Source: PHAA01 sp964584415 (GTDB taxonomy: Bacteria > Bacillota > Syntrophomonadia > Syntrophomonadales > Syntrophomonadaceae). Taken from it: 57,241 bases of DNA. The translations under genes and the position numbers were made by a program. The stretch is taken from assembly GCA_964584415.1 (NCBI GenBank), contig CAZOZX010000003.1:1-57241 (forward strand). Direction: 5' to 3'. The notes beneath the pieces are model-generated. The model was given only the letters and a program-made list of their open reading frames with translations, was not told where the DNA came from and searched no databases. Shown piece after piece: positions 41,523 through 51,673 of this stretch. Within the stretch, counting starts at the first letter, position 1. Every line of letters begins with the position of its first letter.

Positions 41523-42614
41523 TTATATAGTCAATATTTCATCGACAATTTCGCTTAAGGCATTGGGCCGCGCCTCCATTAACATGTTATGGCCCATTTC
41601 CCGCAATTTGGTCCGATCTTTACTTAAACGATCCACAATTTTATACAAGCTGTCGCCGTCAAGAAATTCATCTATCACCATCTCAGCCGCCCCTTTGGCC
41701 ACCAGGGCCCGGGCATTCTTTTCCTGGTGATTTTCGGCGGCATATGGATAAGGCACCAATATGGCCGGCAGGCCTAACAGTTCCAGCTCACTTACGGTAC
41801 TGGCACCTGCCCGGCATACGGCCAAGTTGGCGGCCGCCAGCGCTTTTTCCATATCGTATTTATATGCAACCATTTCTAGTCCACATTTCATTGTCTTTAC
41901 GTCCAACCGCTTGTTCAAAGCACGAGTCATCTCTTCATAATTGGACTCCCCGGTTATCCATATAATATTCATTTCTGTATTACGGAAACGGTCTATCATT
42001 GGTATCATGGCTTCATTAATACTTTGAGATCCGAGGCTGCCACCAAATGCCAGCAGAGTAAATCCATCACTTGCAGGACGGGATTGTTTTATTAGTTCAT
42101 GCATAGCCAAGATTTGAGGGCGTACCGGCAAACCGGTGACTTTCGCCTTCTTGGCGCTAAGGTATTGGCCGGCTTCCGGGAACGTTAATAATACACAGTC
42201 TACTCTCTTAGCCAGGTTTCGATTGGCCAGCCCGGGGAAAGCGTTTTGTTCATGTATAACCGTTTTAACATCCATGAATGTTCCCGAAAACACTACTGGA
42301 AAGGAAACATACCCCCCAGTTCCCACAATAATATCAGGCTTAAATTCCTTGATGATCTCCCGGGCTTGCAAAAAACTGCCCGGAAATTTTAGAAGGGTCT
42401 TGCCCGATTTCAGCATAGAAGAACGATCAATGCCAGTTATATCGACTGTTTTGAATGGAATACCGCTGCGGGGCACTATCTTGCTCTCCAAACCTCTGGC
42501 TGTTCCTACATACAACAGGTTAACATCCGGAAGTCTGGTTTTTAATTCGCTGGCTATTGCTAAAGCCGGGTAAATATGTCCGCCAGTTCCGCCTCCAGTA
42601 AGTATAATTTTCAT
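41523..42614 (-). CDS. murG: UDP-GlcNAc:lipid I N-acetylglucosaminyltransferase
   Basis: Makes lipid II at the inner face of the membrane. 363 residues, GT28 fold: GGTGGHIYPALAIA at the N-terminus, GTGGYVSFPVV, HEQNAFPGLANR, LAFGGSLGSQSIN and CRAGASTVSELELLG in the UDP-GlcNAc site. 12 bp after ftsW. Confidence 0.97.
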   Translation of the reverse strand: MKIILTGGGTGGHIYPALAIASELKTRLPDVNLLYVGTARGLESKIVPRSGIPFKTVDITGIDRSSMLKSGKTLLKFPGSFLQAREIIKEFKPDIIVGTGGYVSFPVVFSGTFMDVKTVIHEQNAFPGLANRNLAKRVDCVLLTFPEAGQYLSAKKAKVTGLPVRPQILAMHELIKQSRPASDGFTLLAFGGSLGSQSINEAMIPMIDRFRNTEMNIIWITGESNYEEMTRALNKRLDVKTMKCGLEMVAYKYDMEKALAAANLAVCRAGASTVSELELLGLPAILVPYPYAAENHQEKNARALVAKGAAEMVIDEFLDGDSLYKIVDRLSKDRTKLREMGHNMLMEARPNALSEIVDEILTI

Positions 42615-42626
42615 TTGATCACTCCC

Positions 42627-43727
42627 TTAACTCTGCGAACCATATCGCGATACATTCAGCAGCAAACCTACCATTATCATGGTAAACAGAAGTGATGTCC
42701 CTCCGTAGCTTATAAACGGAAGAGTGATACCGGTTACTGGCAAAGCCCCTGAAACAACCGCTATATTTACTATTGCCTGGAATACAATGATAGTCGTAAG
42801 ACCGGCTGCTAGAAGCCTGGAGAAATTATCCGGGGCATTTATAGCAATTTTATACCCGCGCCAGGCAAAAAGCAAAAACAGGGCAACTACAACCGTACAG
42901 CCGATAAACCCTAATTCTTCCCCTAAGATGGCAAATATGAAATCGGTATGCTGTTCGGGCAAATAAAAAAACTTCTGCCGGCTTCGGCCCAAACCCATCC
43001 CAAATAAGCCCCCTGATCCCAATGCATATAAGGACTGTATGGTTTGAAATCCTTCATCACTTGCGTATTTCCAAGGATTAAGAAAAGCTATAACGCGCTC
43101 CATCCGATAAGGAGCTACGGCAATAGCTGCAGCAATCGCTCCAATGCCGGTCAGCATAATTGCACCGAGGTGTGCCCATTTTGCCCCCGCCACCAACAGC
43201 ATAAAGAAAACAGTGGCGGCTATCGTAAAAGCGGTGCCTAAGTCGGGCTGCAGCATAATCAATCCACATATTAGCGCCATCATGGCTAAGAAGGGCAACA
43301 CTCCTGCCGTAAAAGATGAAATCTTTCCCAACTTAAATTCCATGGCCCGGGCCAGGAACATTACCATAGCAACCTTGGCTAATTCCGAAGGCGAAAACCG
43401 CATGAAGCCTAAATTAAACCAGCGGCTTGAGCCCTTTACATCAACCCCCAAAGGTGTTACGACCAAAATTAGCGAGATAACTGCAAATACCATAAGCGGA
43501 ATAGCAAAATCTTTCAAACGTGAAAAATTCAATTTCATAACTACAATCATGGCTGATATTCCAATAACCGCCCACATTAATTGTTTTTTGAAGAAGTAAT
43601 AGGCATCTCCATATGTCACATTGGCAGTCACGGCACTGGAACTGAAAACCATAATCAATCCAATTCCCAGCAGGGTAAATGCGGTGATAAACAAAATAAA
43701 GTCAGGCGGCCCCTTTTTAAGCCTCAT
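42627..43727 (-). CDS. ftsW: SEDS lipid II polymerase FtsW/SpoVE
   Basis: Polytopic glycosyltransferase that polymerises lipid II with its partner PBP. 366 residues, about ten membrane helices; family motifs GVDVKGSSRWFNLGFMRFSP, MLQPDLGTAFTIA, PEQHTDFIFAILGEELGF and LPFISYGGTSLLF. In Bacillus the same place is held by spoVE, so it could serve septation, sporulation or both; the single PASTA-PBP upstream is the likely partner. Confidence 0.95.
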   Translation of the reverse strand: MRLKKGPPDFILFITAFTLLGIGLIMVFSSSAVTANVTYGDAYYFFKKQLMWAVIGISAMIVVMKLNFSRLKDFAIPLMVFAVISLILVVTPLGVDVKGSSRWFNLGFMRFSPSELAKVAMVMFLARAMEFKLGKISSFTAGVLPFLAMMALICGLIMLQPDLGTAFTIAATVFFMLLVAGAKWAHLGAIMLTGIGAIAAAIAVAPYRMERVIAFLNPWKYASDEGFQTIQSLYALGSGGLFGMGLGRSRQKFFYLPEQHTDFIFAILGEELGFIGCTVVVALFLLFAWRGYKIAINAPDNFSRLLAAGLTTIIVFQAIVNIAVVSGALPVTGITLPFISYGGTSLLFTMIMVGLLLNVSRYGSQS

Positions 43728-43745
43728 AAACAGCCTCCCAAAGAA

Positions 43746-45119
43746 CTATCTTTGATCCTGTTCAATAATCTTGTTGACCTGTCGGCAAAACAGATCACCG
43801 CGATGCTCATAGCTGGGAAACTGATCCCAGCTGGCGCAGGCGGGCGATAGTAAGACTACGTCCCCTGCAGTGGCTAACTCACTTGCTTTATTAACTGCGT
43901 CGACTAAATCATCTACCTCATATATATTCTTAAAGCCCTGATCCATTACTGCAGCTTTTATCATCCCTTTAGCTTCACCTAACAGCACCAGTGCCTTGAT
44001 TTTGGCTGCCATTAACCTGGCTACTGTTGAGTAGTCTCCTCCCTTAGCCCGACCACCGGCAATTAGAATTATCGGTTCATTAAAAGATTCCAAAGCTTTA
44101 ATGGTGGAATCGGGATTGGTGCCTTTGGAATCGTTTATGTACAAAACTCCGTTGTGTTCGGCCACCTGCTCCAAACGATGTCTTACTCCTTTGAAACTGC
44201 TTAATGACTGGTTGATAACCCCTTCTCTAATCCCTGCATTCCAGGCCATAGCTACTGCACAGAGTATGTTTTCCAGGTTATGTTTGCCCCGCAGGCAGAT
44301 GTCGCTTAATGAAGCTACCTGGATACGATTCCCGTTATCAACCACCCAAATACTTCCGTTTTCTATAAATACTCCCTGATCGAGAACCCTATCAGTGGAG
44401 AAAAACACCACCTGTGAGGCAGCGGCTTCATTGAAGGAACGCACTCTATCATCCTCATAGTTTAGAACCAGATAATCGGTGCCGTCCTGGTTCTTAAAAA
44501 CTCTGCTCTTAATTTCCGTGTAACCCTCCAGGGTCTTATGGCGGTCCAAATGATCTGGGGTAATATTTAAAATACCGGCAATATGAGGTCGGAAAGACTT
44601 TATGGTCTCCAGCTGAAAACTGGAAACCTCAACTACCAGTTCTCCATTTTCCATCTGATCCACCAGGCTGCATAAAGCGGTCCCTATGTTGCCACCCACC
44701 GCTGCGACCCGCCCATCCATTTGTAGAATATGGTGTAGTAAGGCCGTTGTTGTTGTTTTACCATTGGTGCCCGTGATGGCATAAACTTCAACCTGCTTTG
44801 CCTTTAGCTGGAACGCCAGTTCCAACTCTCCAATGACCGGAATTCCCAAGCTGTTAGATTTCTGCAATATCTCTGCTTCTAAAGACACTCCCGGACTTAC
44901 AACAATCAGATCCCAGTCCGTATGGCTAAGCGGCGGTAGAACCCCAGCAAAAACCGGAATGTTTAAATAGTTTAACTGCTCTATTTCTGTCTGCAGGTCT
45001 TCCATGGGCTTAGCATCATAAGCACTAATATTTGCACCTCTTTTACTAAGTGCATGAGCTGCGGCCAGACCACTGCGAGCCACACCCACAATCAAGATCC
45101 TTTTTCCTTTAAAAGGCAT
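43746..45119 (-). CDS. murD: UDP-N-acetylmuramoylalanine--D-glutamate ligase
   Basis: Adds D-Glu to UDP-MurNAc-L-Ala. 457 residues: GVARSGLAAAHAL, P-loop GTNGKTTTTALL, EVSSFQLETIKSF and NDSKGTNPDSTIKAL, the MurD-specific forms. 18 bp before ftsW and 11 bp after mraY. Confidence 0.97.
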   Translation of the reverse strand: MPFKGKRILIVGVARSGLAAAHALSKRGANISAYDAKPMEDLQTEIEQLNYLNIPVFAGVLPPLSHTDWDLIVVSPGVSLEAEILQKSNSLGIPVIGELELAFQLKAKQVEVYAITGTNGKTTTTALLHHILQMDGRVAAVGGNIGTALCSLVDQMENGELVVEVSSFQLETIKSFRPHIAGILNITPDHLDRHKTLEGYTEIKSRVFKNQDGTDYLVLNYEDDRVRSFNEAAASQVVFFSTDRVLDQGVFIENGSIWVVDNGNRIQVASLSDICLRGKHNLENILCAVAMAWNAGIREGVINQSLSSFKGVRHRLEQVAEHNGVLYINDSKGTNPDSTIKALESFNEPIILIAGGRAKGGDYSTVARLMAAKIKALVLLGEAKGMIKAAVMDQGFKNIYEVDDLVDAVNKASELATAGDVVLLSPACASWDQFPSYEHRGDLFCRQVNKIIEQDQR

Positions 45120-45130
45120 TATTCCGCCAC

Positions 45131-46105
45131 CTATCCTATATTTCTAAACCCCATTAGACCAATTGTCACAAAGATAATCGCTAATCCATAGAACATATAC
45201 ACAACTTTAGTTTCGGACATTCCCTTGAGTTCAAAATGGTGATGCAGGGGAGCCATCAAAAATACTCTTTTCCTAGTAGCTTGAAATGATACTACCTGAA
45301 TAATTACGCTTAAGGTTTCGATAACATATACACCTGCTATCAGCACTAAAGCTAGTTCTGACCTGGTAATGGCAGCGATAGCTGCCACCGCAGCGCCGAG
45401 CGCCATTGACCCGGTGTCCCCCATAAAAACCCGGGCAGGATAGCGGTTAAAATACAAAAAACCCAGGCATGCTCCGGCCAGGGCACCGCTGTAGACAAAT
45501 AAATTGCCGTGATCGGTCATTATACAGATTAAACCCATACCCAGAGCAATGAAAAAGGTCACCCCAGATGCCAGACCATCCAGGCCATCGGTTAGATTGG
45601 CTGCATTTGCGCCAGACATTAGAACAAACACTATGAAGGGTAAGTAATAAACTCCAATATCAAATGTTCTTCCCGAGAACGGGATAATTATTTCCGTTCC
45701 CCGCCCCAGCCCGTAGACAACCAGGAGGCCAAATATAAAACTGATTACCAGTTGCAGAAGCAGCTTTTCTCTAGCTCTTAGGCCTAGTGACCGTTTAAGT
45801 ACAACTTTTATGTAATCATCCCAAAAGCCAATTCCACCAAAGCATAACGCTAGAAGAACTGCGGTTAATACTTCCCTGCTGCTGCCCGCAAACAAGAAAC
45901 TGGAAACCATGATCGCGGTTATTATTATTATCCCACCCATAGTAGGGGTGCCGGCTTTAACAAAATGGTTGCGGGGCCCTTCCTCTCTGATACTCTGTCC
46001 CACTTTTAATCGTCTCAAGAAAGGGATCATAAACGGTCCCATAAAGAGGCAAATAAGTATTGCTACCCCGGCTGCCAATAAACCATTTGTTATGTAGTCA
46101 TGCAT
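45131..46105 (-). CDS. mraY: Phospho-N-acetylmuramoyl-pentapeptide transferase
   Basis: Membrane enzyme forming lipid I on undecaprenyl phosphate. About 324 residues with ten hydrophobic helices; motifs GTPTMGG, FWDDYIK, NAANLTDGLDGLA, GDTGSMALG and APLHHHFELKG are complete. I prefer the ATG at 46105 (GGAGGTAAA plus 3) to the GTG one codon earlier. Confidence 0.97.
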   Translation of the reverse strand: MHDYITNGLLAAGVAILICLFMGPFMIPFLRRLKVGQSIREEGPRNHFVKAGTPTMGGIIIITAIMVSSFLFAGSSREVLTAVLLALCFGGIGFWDDYIKVVLKRSLGLRAREKLLLQLVISFIFGLLVVYGLGRGTEIIIPFSGRTFDIGVYYLPFIVFVLMSGANAANLTDGLDGLASGVTFFIALGMGLICIMTDHGNLFVYSGALAGACLGFLYFNRYPARVFMGDTGSMALGAAVAAIAAITRSELALVLIAGVYVIETLSVIIQVVSFQATRKRVFLMAPLHHHFELKGMSETKVVYMFYGLAIIFVTIGLMGFRNIG

Positions 46106-46120
46106 CACTTTACCTCCGAG

Positions 46121-47512
46121 TTAGGTTCGGCCCAGCCAACCCTGCAACAGTTCTTCCATGCGCATACCCCGCGAACCCTTGAATAATACCACATCTTGGG
46201 GGACAATGTTAGTTTTTAACCAGTTTAGTGCTTCTTCACGGTCTCTGAAAATAAAGACTCTATCAGGTGATAAACCGCTGTTTAAAGCACCATGAGCAAT
46301 ATATGCAGCTCTTTCTCCAACGGTTACCAACAAATCCATTTTCAACTGCGCAGCACATTGTCCCACCAGCCTATGCCCTTCTTGCTCATAGTCGCCCAGT
46401 TCCAACATGTCACCTAAAATCGCAACCTTCCTGCGGCCCCGGCTTATATTTTGGCATACCTCCAGTGCCGCTGTCATCGATACTGGATTGGCATTATAGG
46501 TATCGTTAATAACTGTTCCTCCATCAGCTAAATCAATTATATTAAGGCGATTGTCACTGCCCAGATACCTCCCAAGGCCTTGATTAATCTTTTCCGTATT
46601 TAACCCCAACAAATGGGCACAGGCAATGGATGATGCCAAATTGGTAGCTAATTTGGGAGCAGGAACAGGAAAATAGAAATCCTCTCTCTTTCCCCATAAA
46701 GCAAGATCAATATGAATACCTGATAATGCAGAATTAACGGCCAGGATCTGAATATCACAACCATCTGTAAATCCAAATGTGTACTTAGGACAGGGGTATT
46801 CATTTGCCACATCCAACAGCAATTGATTATCACCATTGACCAAAGCGAACTTGTCCCCCGCTATGAATTCCAACAGTTCGCACTTAGCCCGGGCGATATT
46901 TTCAAGGCTGCCCATTGTTTCAAGGTGAACCGGTTCGACATTGGTAATAATCGCATGACTTGGTCTTAATATACCTGCTAGCTGGCGTATTTGCCCTGGA
47001 GCACGCATAGCTAACTCCATAACAGCAGCTTGATGGAAAGATTCTATGCTTAGTATTGTAAGGGGCAAACCAATTTCATTGTTAAAATTACCAGGGGTTT
47101 TCAAGATTTGAAATTCCGGTTCCAAGCAGACAGCTAAAATATCCTTGGTAGTCGTCTTACCAACACTTCCGGTTATTGCAATGATGGGAATATTGAATTG
47201 ACTGCGATAGCTGGCTGCCAGTTGCTGCAAAGCGGTTTCGGTGTTATCTACAAGAATAACAGAAGTGTGGGTATCGATGCGGGAAAGATCTATTTTTTCG
47301 GGTTTAGAAATTACTATTGCAGCTGCTCCTTTTTTGAGTACTGCATCGAGATAATCGTGGCCGTCAAATTTTTCTCCCTGCAAAGCAAAAAACAGATGAT
47401 CCGGCTCATATTGACGGGAGTCGGTACTAATTCCATTCACCCATCCTGAAGCAGAACCATACATTAACGTACCTTGAACACTCTCGACTATAGATTCTAT
47501 GCTTAACCTCAT
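46121..47512 (-). CDS. murF: UDP-N-acetylmuramoyl-tripeptide--D-alanyl-D-alanine ligase
   Basis: Adds D-Ala-D-Ala to the tripeptide. 463 residues: GISTDSRQYEPDHLFFALQG, P-loop GSVGKTTTKDIL, MELAMRAPGQI and NDTYNANPVSM. Its ATG overlaps the murE stop (TAATG). The expected downstream product would be the pentapeptide used by mraY, the next gene. Confidence 0.97.
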   Translation of the reverse strand: MRLSIESIVESVQGTLMYGSASGWVNGISTDSRQYEPDHLFFALQGEKFDGHDYLDAVLKKGAAAIVISKPEKIDLSRIDTHTSVILVDNTETALQQLAASYRSQFNIPIIAITGSVGKTTTKDILAVCLEPEFQILKTPGNFNNEIGLPLTILSIESFHQAAVMELAMRAPGQIRQLAGILRPSHAIITNVEPVHLETMGSLENIARAKCELLEFIAGDKFALVNGDNQLLLDVANEYPCPKYTFGFTDGCDIQILAVNSALSGIHIDLALWGKREDFYFPVPAPKLATNLASSIACAHLLGLNTEKINQGLGRYLGSDNRLNIIDLADGGTVINDTYNANPVSMTAALEVCQNISRGRRKVAILGDMLELGDYEQEGHRLVGQCAAQLKMDLLVTVGERAAYIAHGALNSGLSPDRVFIFRDREEALNWLKTNIVPQDVVLFKGSRGMRMEELLQGWLGRT

Positions 47513-48978
47513 TAATGTATCTTACCTTTCAGAAATTCTGCAGCTACCAGGCGATCATCAAAGTCCAGTACCTGGTCTTTGACTAATTGGTATGTCTCAT
47601 GACCTTTACCGGCAATAATTATCAAATCGCCTTTCTTGGCCAGGCAGATAGCCTGGTGAATGGCCTCCCGCCTGTCGATTATTTTAGCATAATGAGAATT
47701 CTCCACCTGCTGCAAGCCGGGGATGATATCATCGATAATCGCTTCTGGATCCTCACTGCGGGGATTATCCGATGTCACTATACAAAAGTCGCTGTACTGC
47801 GCTGCAATCTTACCCATCAGTGGTCTTTTCGTTTTATCCCGGTCTCCTCCACAACCAAATACCGTAATCAGTCTATTCTCCAATATTTCACGTCCGGTTT
47901 TGAGAATATTTTCTAAACCATCCGGGGTGTGTGCATAGTCAACTATTACCGTAAAATCCTGCCCGCAATCCACTTGTTCAAATCTGCCGGCTACACCGGA
48001 AACCTTACTCAACGCACGCTTAATAACGTCTTCATCAATTCCTTCTTTCAAGGCAAAGGCAATGGCCGCCAAAGCGTTGTAGATACTAAACCTCCCAATT
48101 AGCTTCATATCTATGTCAAATTGGTGCTTCCCATATATCACTTTAAATTGACTGCCCTTCAGACTAAACTTTATATCTGCAGCCTGAACGTCAGCATCGG
48201 TATTTATCCCGTAGGTAATATGATCCGAGGCTGCCCTTATAAAATAATCAGCGGCAGGATCATCGGTATTGGCAATACCAAATTGTCCTTGGGCTGGGTC
48301 TAACATATTAAATAGTTTTAACTTGGTATTTCTATAATTCTCCATGGTTAAATGGTAATCAAGATGATCCTGGGTTAAATTCGTAAAAACGGCACAATGA
48401 AACTTCAGCTCATCAACCCTACCCATGTCCAAAGCATGCGAGGATACTTCCATAACTGCATACTGGCCTCGTTTAGACTTCACGATACTTAAAAACTCTT
48501 CAATATCGGATGATTCAGGGGTAGTATTACTCAGAACCTTCTCATAATTTCCTACGCGTGAATACAGCGTTCCCATTATACCGACCTTTTTGCCCCATTC
48601 CTCCAGAATAGCTTTGATGAGGTGGGTGGTGGTTGTCTTGCCATTGGTTCCGGTCACACCGATTAACTTAATGAAATGGGATGGTTTTTCATAGAAGTTT
48701 GAAGCTACTATCGGCATCACCGTACGGGTATTCGGCAATTGAACCACTGCTACATTCGGGGCAACGTCTATCTTCCGCTCCACCAATAGAGCAACTGCTC
48801 CACGATCAACTGCTTGCTGGACGAAATCATGCCCGTCTGATTTAAGTCCTGATATACAGATAAATAGATCTCCGGCTTTAGTTTTTCTGGAGTCAAAACT
48901 GATTCCCTGTATTTCTTGGTCTTTTGACCCAGCCACCTGTATATAATCTATACCTTCCAGGATGGTGCTTAGTTTCAT
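47512..48978 (-). CDS. murE: UDP-MurNAc-tripeptide ligase (meso-DAP type)
   Basis: Adds the third residue of the stem peptide. 488 residues: GISFDSRKTKAGDLFICISG, P-loop GTNGKTTTTHL, EVSSHALDMGRVD and the specificity motif DNPRSEDP at 404-411. DNPR is the signature of meso-diaminopimelate-adding enzymes, so this organism has DAP-type peptidoglycan. ATG behind GGGGGAACGTAA. Confidence 0.97.
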   Translation of the reverse strand: MKLSTILEGIDYIQVAGSKDQEIQGISFDSRKTKAGDLFICISGLKSDGHDFVQQAVDRGAVALLVERKIDVAPNVAVVQLPNTRTVMPIVASNFYEKPSHFIKLIGVTGTNGKTTTTHLIKAILEEWGKKVGIMGTLYSRVGNYEKVLSNTTPESSDIEEFLSIVKSKRGQYAVMEVSSHALDMGRVDELKFHCAVFTNLTQDHLDYHLTMENYRNTKLKLFNMLDPAQGQFGIANTDDPAADYFIRAASDHITYGINTDADVQAADIKFSLKGSQFKVIYGKHQFDIDMKLIGRFSIYNALAAIAFALKEGIDEDVIKRALSKVSGVAGRFEQVDCGQDFTVIVDYAHTPDGLENILKTGREILENRLITVFGCGGDRDKTKRPLMGKIAAQYSDFCIVTSDNPRSEDPEAIIDDIIPGLQQVENSHYAKIIDRREAIHQAICLAKKGDLIIIAGKGHETYQLVKDQVLDFDDRLVAAEFLKGKIH

Positions 48979-49021
48979 TTACGTTCCCCCTTTCCTAATT
49001 GTATCTATGGTATTGGCGACT

Positions 49022-51130
49022 CTATTCAATGGGTTGAAAACGCACTTTGATAGTTGAACCATTGGTTACTATTTTACCTGCCACTGGTGACTGTTCTATA
49101 GATATTCCATGCCCCTCCGGGATTAAATGCAGCCCAAGTTCAGCCAAAATCCGCGCTACTTCTTTCATTGATTTTCCACTTAAGTCAGGTACGGTAATCT
49201 CGCCCTGCCCACTCTTGTCATACGGTGACATACTTATTATTACCTCTGAGCCCTTACTTAATTTAGTACCAGCCCGGGGAGTCTGCTGCCATACAATATT
49301 ACCCTCTCCGACTATCTTAGCCATTAAACCCCGGCTGCCAATTAGTGCCCGGGCTTCGGGCAGAGAAAGGTTTACCACATCCGGAATAATCACTTGTTCA
49401 GTCTGTTGCTGAGCTATTTGGCCGTCTGCCTGCCGTAATGGCACACCTAAATATTTCAATGAGTCGTTGATAATCTCTCTAGCTGCCGGAGCTGCTACCC
49501 AACCGCCATAATAAGGATAACCCTGCGGCGCATCAACTGCCACCATGACCACCAGGCGAGGATCATCGGAAGGAGCCAGCCCTATAAACGAAGCTACATA
49601 TTCATTGGGCAAATAGCCTCCCCCGGGAGCAATCTTTTGGGCAGTTCCGGTCTTTCCCCCTACATGGTATCCCTCTATGTAGGCATTCCGTCCGGTACCG
49701 TTGGTGACCTCACCTTCGAGTATTTCGCATAACTCGCGGGCGGTGCTTTCTGAAATGACTTGTCTTACTTCCTCTGGTTCGCAGTTCTTGATTACGTTGC
49801 CGCTGTTATCCAAAACCTGTTTAAGCAGATGGGGCTTCATCATTTTACCGCCATTGGCGACTGCAGACACCGCTGTCGTGAGTTGCATCGCGGTTACAGC
49901 ATTAGCCTGACCCATGGCCATGGTAGCCAGGTCTATTTGCTTGGCATTTGCCTGATTTACAAGGATGCCAGTAGCTTCACCAGGCAGGTCGATTCCGGTC
50001 TGTTCACCAAAGCCAAAACCATGTATATATTTAAAGTATTTGTCCATGCCTAATTCCAAACCAACCTGGACAAAACCGACATTGCAGGAATTTTCAACAA
50101 TCTGGGCGAAGGTTTGGCTGCCATGAGCCTTACGGTTGGGACAGCCAATAGTCTCTTTACCGACCTTTACATATCCAGGACAATAAAATGGAGTATTACG
50201 ATTGACAACACTTTCTTCCAGAGCCATGGCTGAAGTAGTAATTTTCATGGTAGAACCGGGTTCGTAACTGTCGTTTATGGCAAAATTGCGGCGGTTACTG
50301 GCCGGTACCTCATTATAATTATTGGGATCAAAAGTGGGACGGGAAGTCATTGCCAGGATTTCACCGGTTTTAGGATCCATCACAATGGCTGCAGCACTTT
50401 TGGCCTGACGTTCCGCAAAAACCTTATCCATTTCTCTTTCAACAATGTATTGAATAGTCTCATCTATGGTTAAGATCAAATTGCCCCCATCCACCGGTGC
50501 AATGTATTTGTGGGTAGCTTCGGGGATTTCTCTTCCCGCTGCATCGTGTTCAATAATAATGCGACCCTTCGTACCTCCGACCAAGTCGTTATAATAATAG
50601 TCTATCCCCTCCAAACCTGTATTATCGGTCCCTGAGATCCCTAATACATGACTGGCCAAGGTGCCTTTAGGGTAAAAGCGGCGGCTTTCTTCGGTAAGAT
50701 CGACCCCTGGCAATTGCAGATTACGTATTTGTTGAGCCTGTTCCGGAGTTATTTGACGCTTGATCCACTCAAAAGAACTATTGGCAGTTATCTTCTTTAA
50801 GATACTGGCCTCTTCTAGTCCTAAAACTTGCGCTAGTTTCTGGGAGATCTCTTGTTGTTTCTGGGATCGTTTGACCTCAGCGGGTATAGCATAAACGGAA
50901 TCAGCACTAATGGAGATGGCCAACTCGTGTCCGTTTCGATCATATATGATGCCCCGTTTAGCTTCTACCGGAACATCCCTCATTCGGTTCTGGGCAGCTT
51001 TCTCCGAAAGCTCTGCCCCCTTTACAAATTGTACCCAGAATATTCTTCCACCTAGAAGAGTAAAACAGATAGTAAATAAGAAAAAAAGCGTAGCTATACG
51101 CTTTCTTAAAAGCAAACCAGCTGTTTGCAT
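49022..51130 (-). CDS. Class B penicillin-binding protein with two PASTA domains
   Basis: Septal transpeptidase. 702 residues: one N-terminal membrane helix (about 12-33), dimerisation domain (about 50-220), transpeptidase with Ser293-x-x-Lys296 (PGSTMK), SCN at 348-350 and KTG at 493-495, then two PASTA repeats (about 573-635 and 640-702). Two PASTA domains resemble Bacillus PBP2B more than SpoVD, which has one. Bacillus has both genes in tandem; only one is here, so it may do division and cortex work or a second copy is elsewhere. Confidence 0.95.
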   Translation of the reverse strand: MQTAGLLLRKRIATLFFLFTICFTLLGGRIFWVQFVKGAELSEKAAQNRMRDVPVEAKRGIIYDRNGHELAISISADSVYAIPAEVKRSQKQQEISQKLAQVLGLEEASILKKITANSSFEWIKRQITPEQAQQIRNLQLPGVDLTEESRRFYPKGTLASHVLGISGTDNTGLEGIDYYYNDLVGGTKGRIIIEHDAAGREIPEATHKYIAPVDGGNLILTIDETIQYIVEREMDKVFAERQAKSAAAIVMDPKTGEILAMTSRPTFDPNNYNEVPASNRRNFAINDSYEPGSTMKITTSAMALEESVVNRNTPFYCPGYVKVGKETIGCPNRKAHGSQTFAQIVENSCNVGFVQVGLELGMDKYFKYIHGFGFGEQTGIDLPGEATGILVNQANAKQIDLATMAMGQANAVTAMQLTTAVSAVANGGKMMKPHLLKQVLDNSGNVIKNCEPEEVRQVISESTARELCEILEGEVTNGTGRNAYIEGYHVGGKTGTAQKIAPGGGYLPNEYVASFIGLAPSDDPRLVVMVAVDAPQGYPYYGGWVAAPAAREIINDSLKYLGVPLRQADGQIAQQQTEQVIIPDVVNLSLPEARALIGSRGLMAKIVGEGNIVWQQTPRAGTKLSKGSEVIISMSPYDKSGQGEITVPDLSGKSMKEVARILAELGLHLIPEGHGISIEQSPVAGKIVTNGSTIKVRFQPIE

Positions 51131-51160
51131 ATAATATCCACCCCATTTTGTTGTTTCAAT

Positions 51161-51646
51161 TTAATTATTGGAGGCCAGACGTGATAGACTAGCATATAAA
51201 TTATCCAGAAGTCTTTGGCTTACACTCACATTATCAGTACTGCTGGTTCCCGCACTGGCTACACTAACCGGTACTTCCTTGGCCTTTAATGCAATAGCAG
51301 TCAGATTATCCGGTTTATACATCCCCAGCTGTCCGGCGGCTATTTGTTCAACGTGGGCCAGCGAACTCTCTTGGGCTATCTGGTATTCCAACCATTGGTT
51401 GGAGGTAGTAATGCTTTGAACCTCCTGTTCCAGCTTTCCAATCTCATAACCCAAAGTAGCACTCTTTATACATAAGGCAACTAAAATCAAGCCATACACA
51501 AAAACTATAAGCGCACTCTTAATATAGATTTTTCGCCGCTGATTCACCTTGTATACAGTTCTTGTAGCTCTGACTTTTTTGGGCTCTTGAACCGGCAGGG
51601 GATGGTAATTCCAATCCCTTGCAGCACTGGATTGGGCTTGTAGCAT
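51161..51646 (-). CDS. ftsL: FtsL-like divisome protein
   Basis: 161 residues: a basic cytoplasmic tail, one membrane helix (about 44-64), then a coiled coil (YEIGKLEQEVQSITTSNQWLEYQIAQ) and a GMYKPD stretch, the layout of FtsL/DivIC. Sequence is poorly conserved in this family, so the call rests on topology and on its place between rsmH and the PBP gene. It has a longer Ser/Thr-rich C-terminus than Bacillus FtsL (117 residues). Confidence 0.8.
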   Translation of the reverse strand: MLQAQSSAARDWNYHPLPVQEPKKVRATRTVYKVNQRRKIYIKSALIVFVYGLILVALCIKSATLGYEIGKLEQEVQSITTSNQWLEYQIAQESSLAHVEQIAAGQLGMYKPDNLTAIALKAKEVPVSVASAGTSSTDNVSVSQRLLDNLYASLSRLASNN

Positions 51647-51673
51647 ATTATTACTCCTCTCTGGACTTTAGAA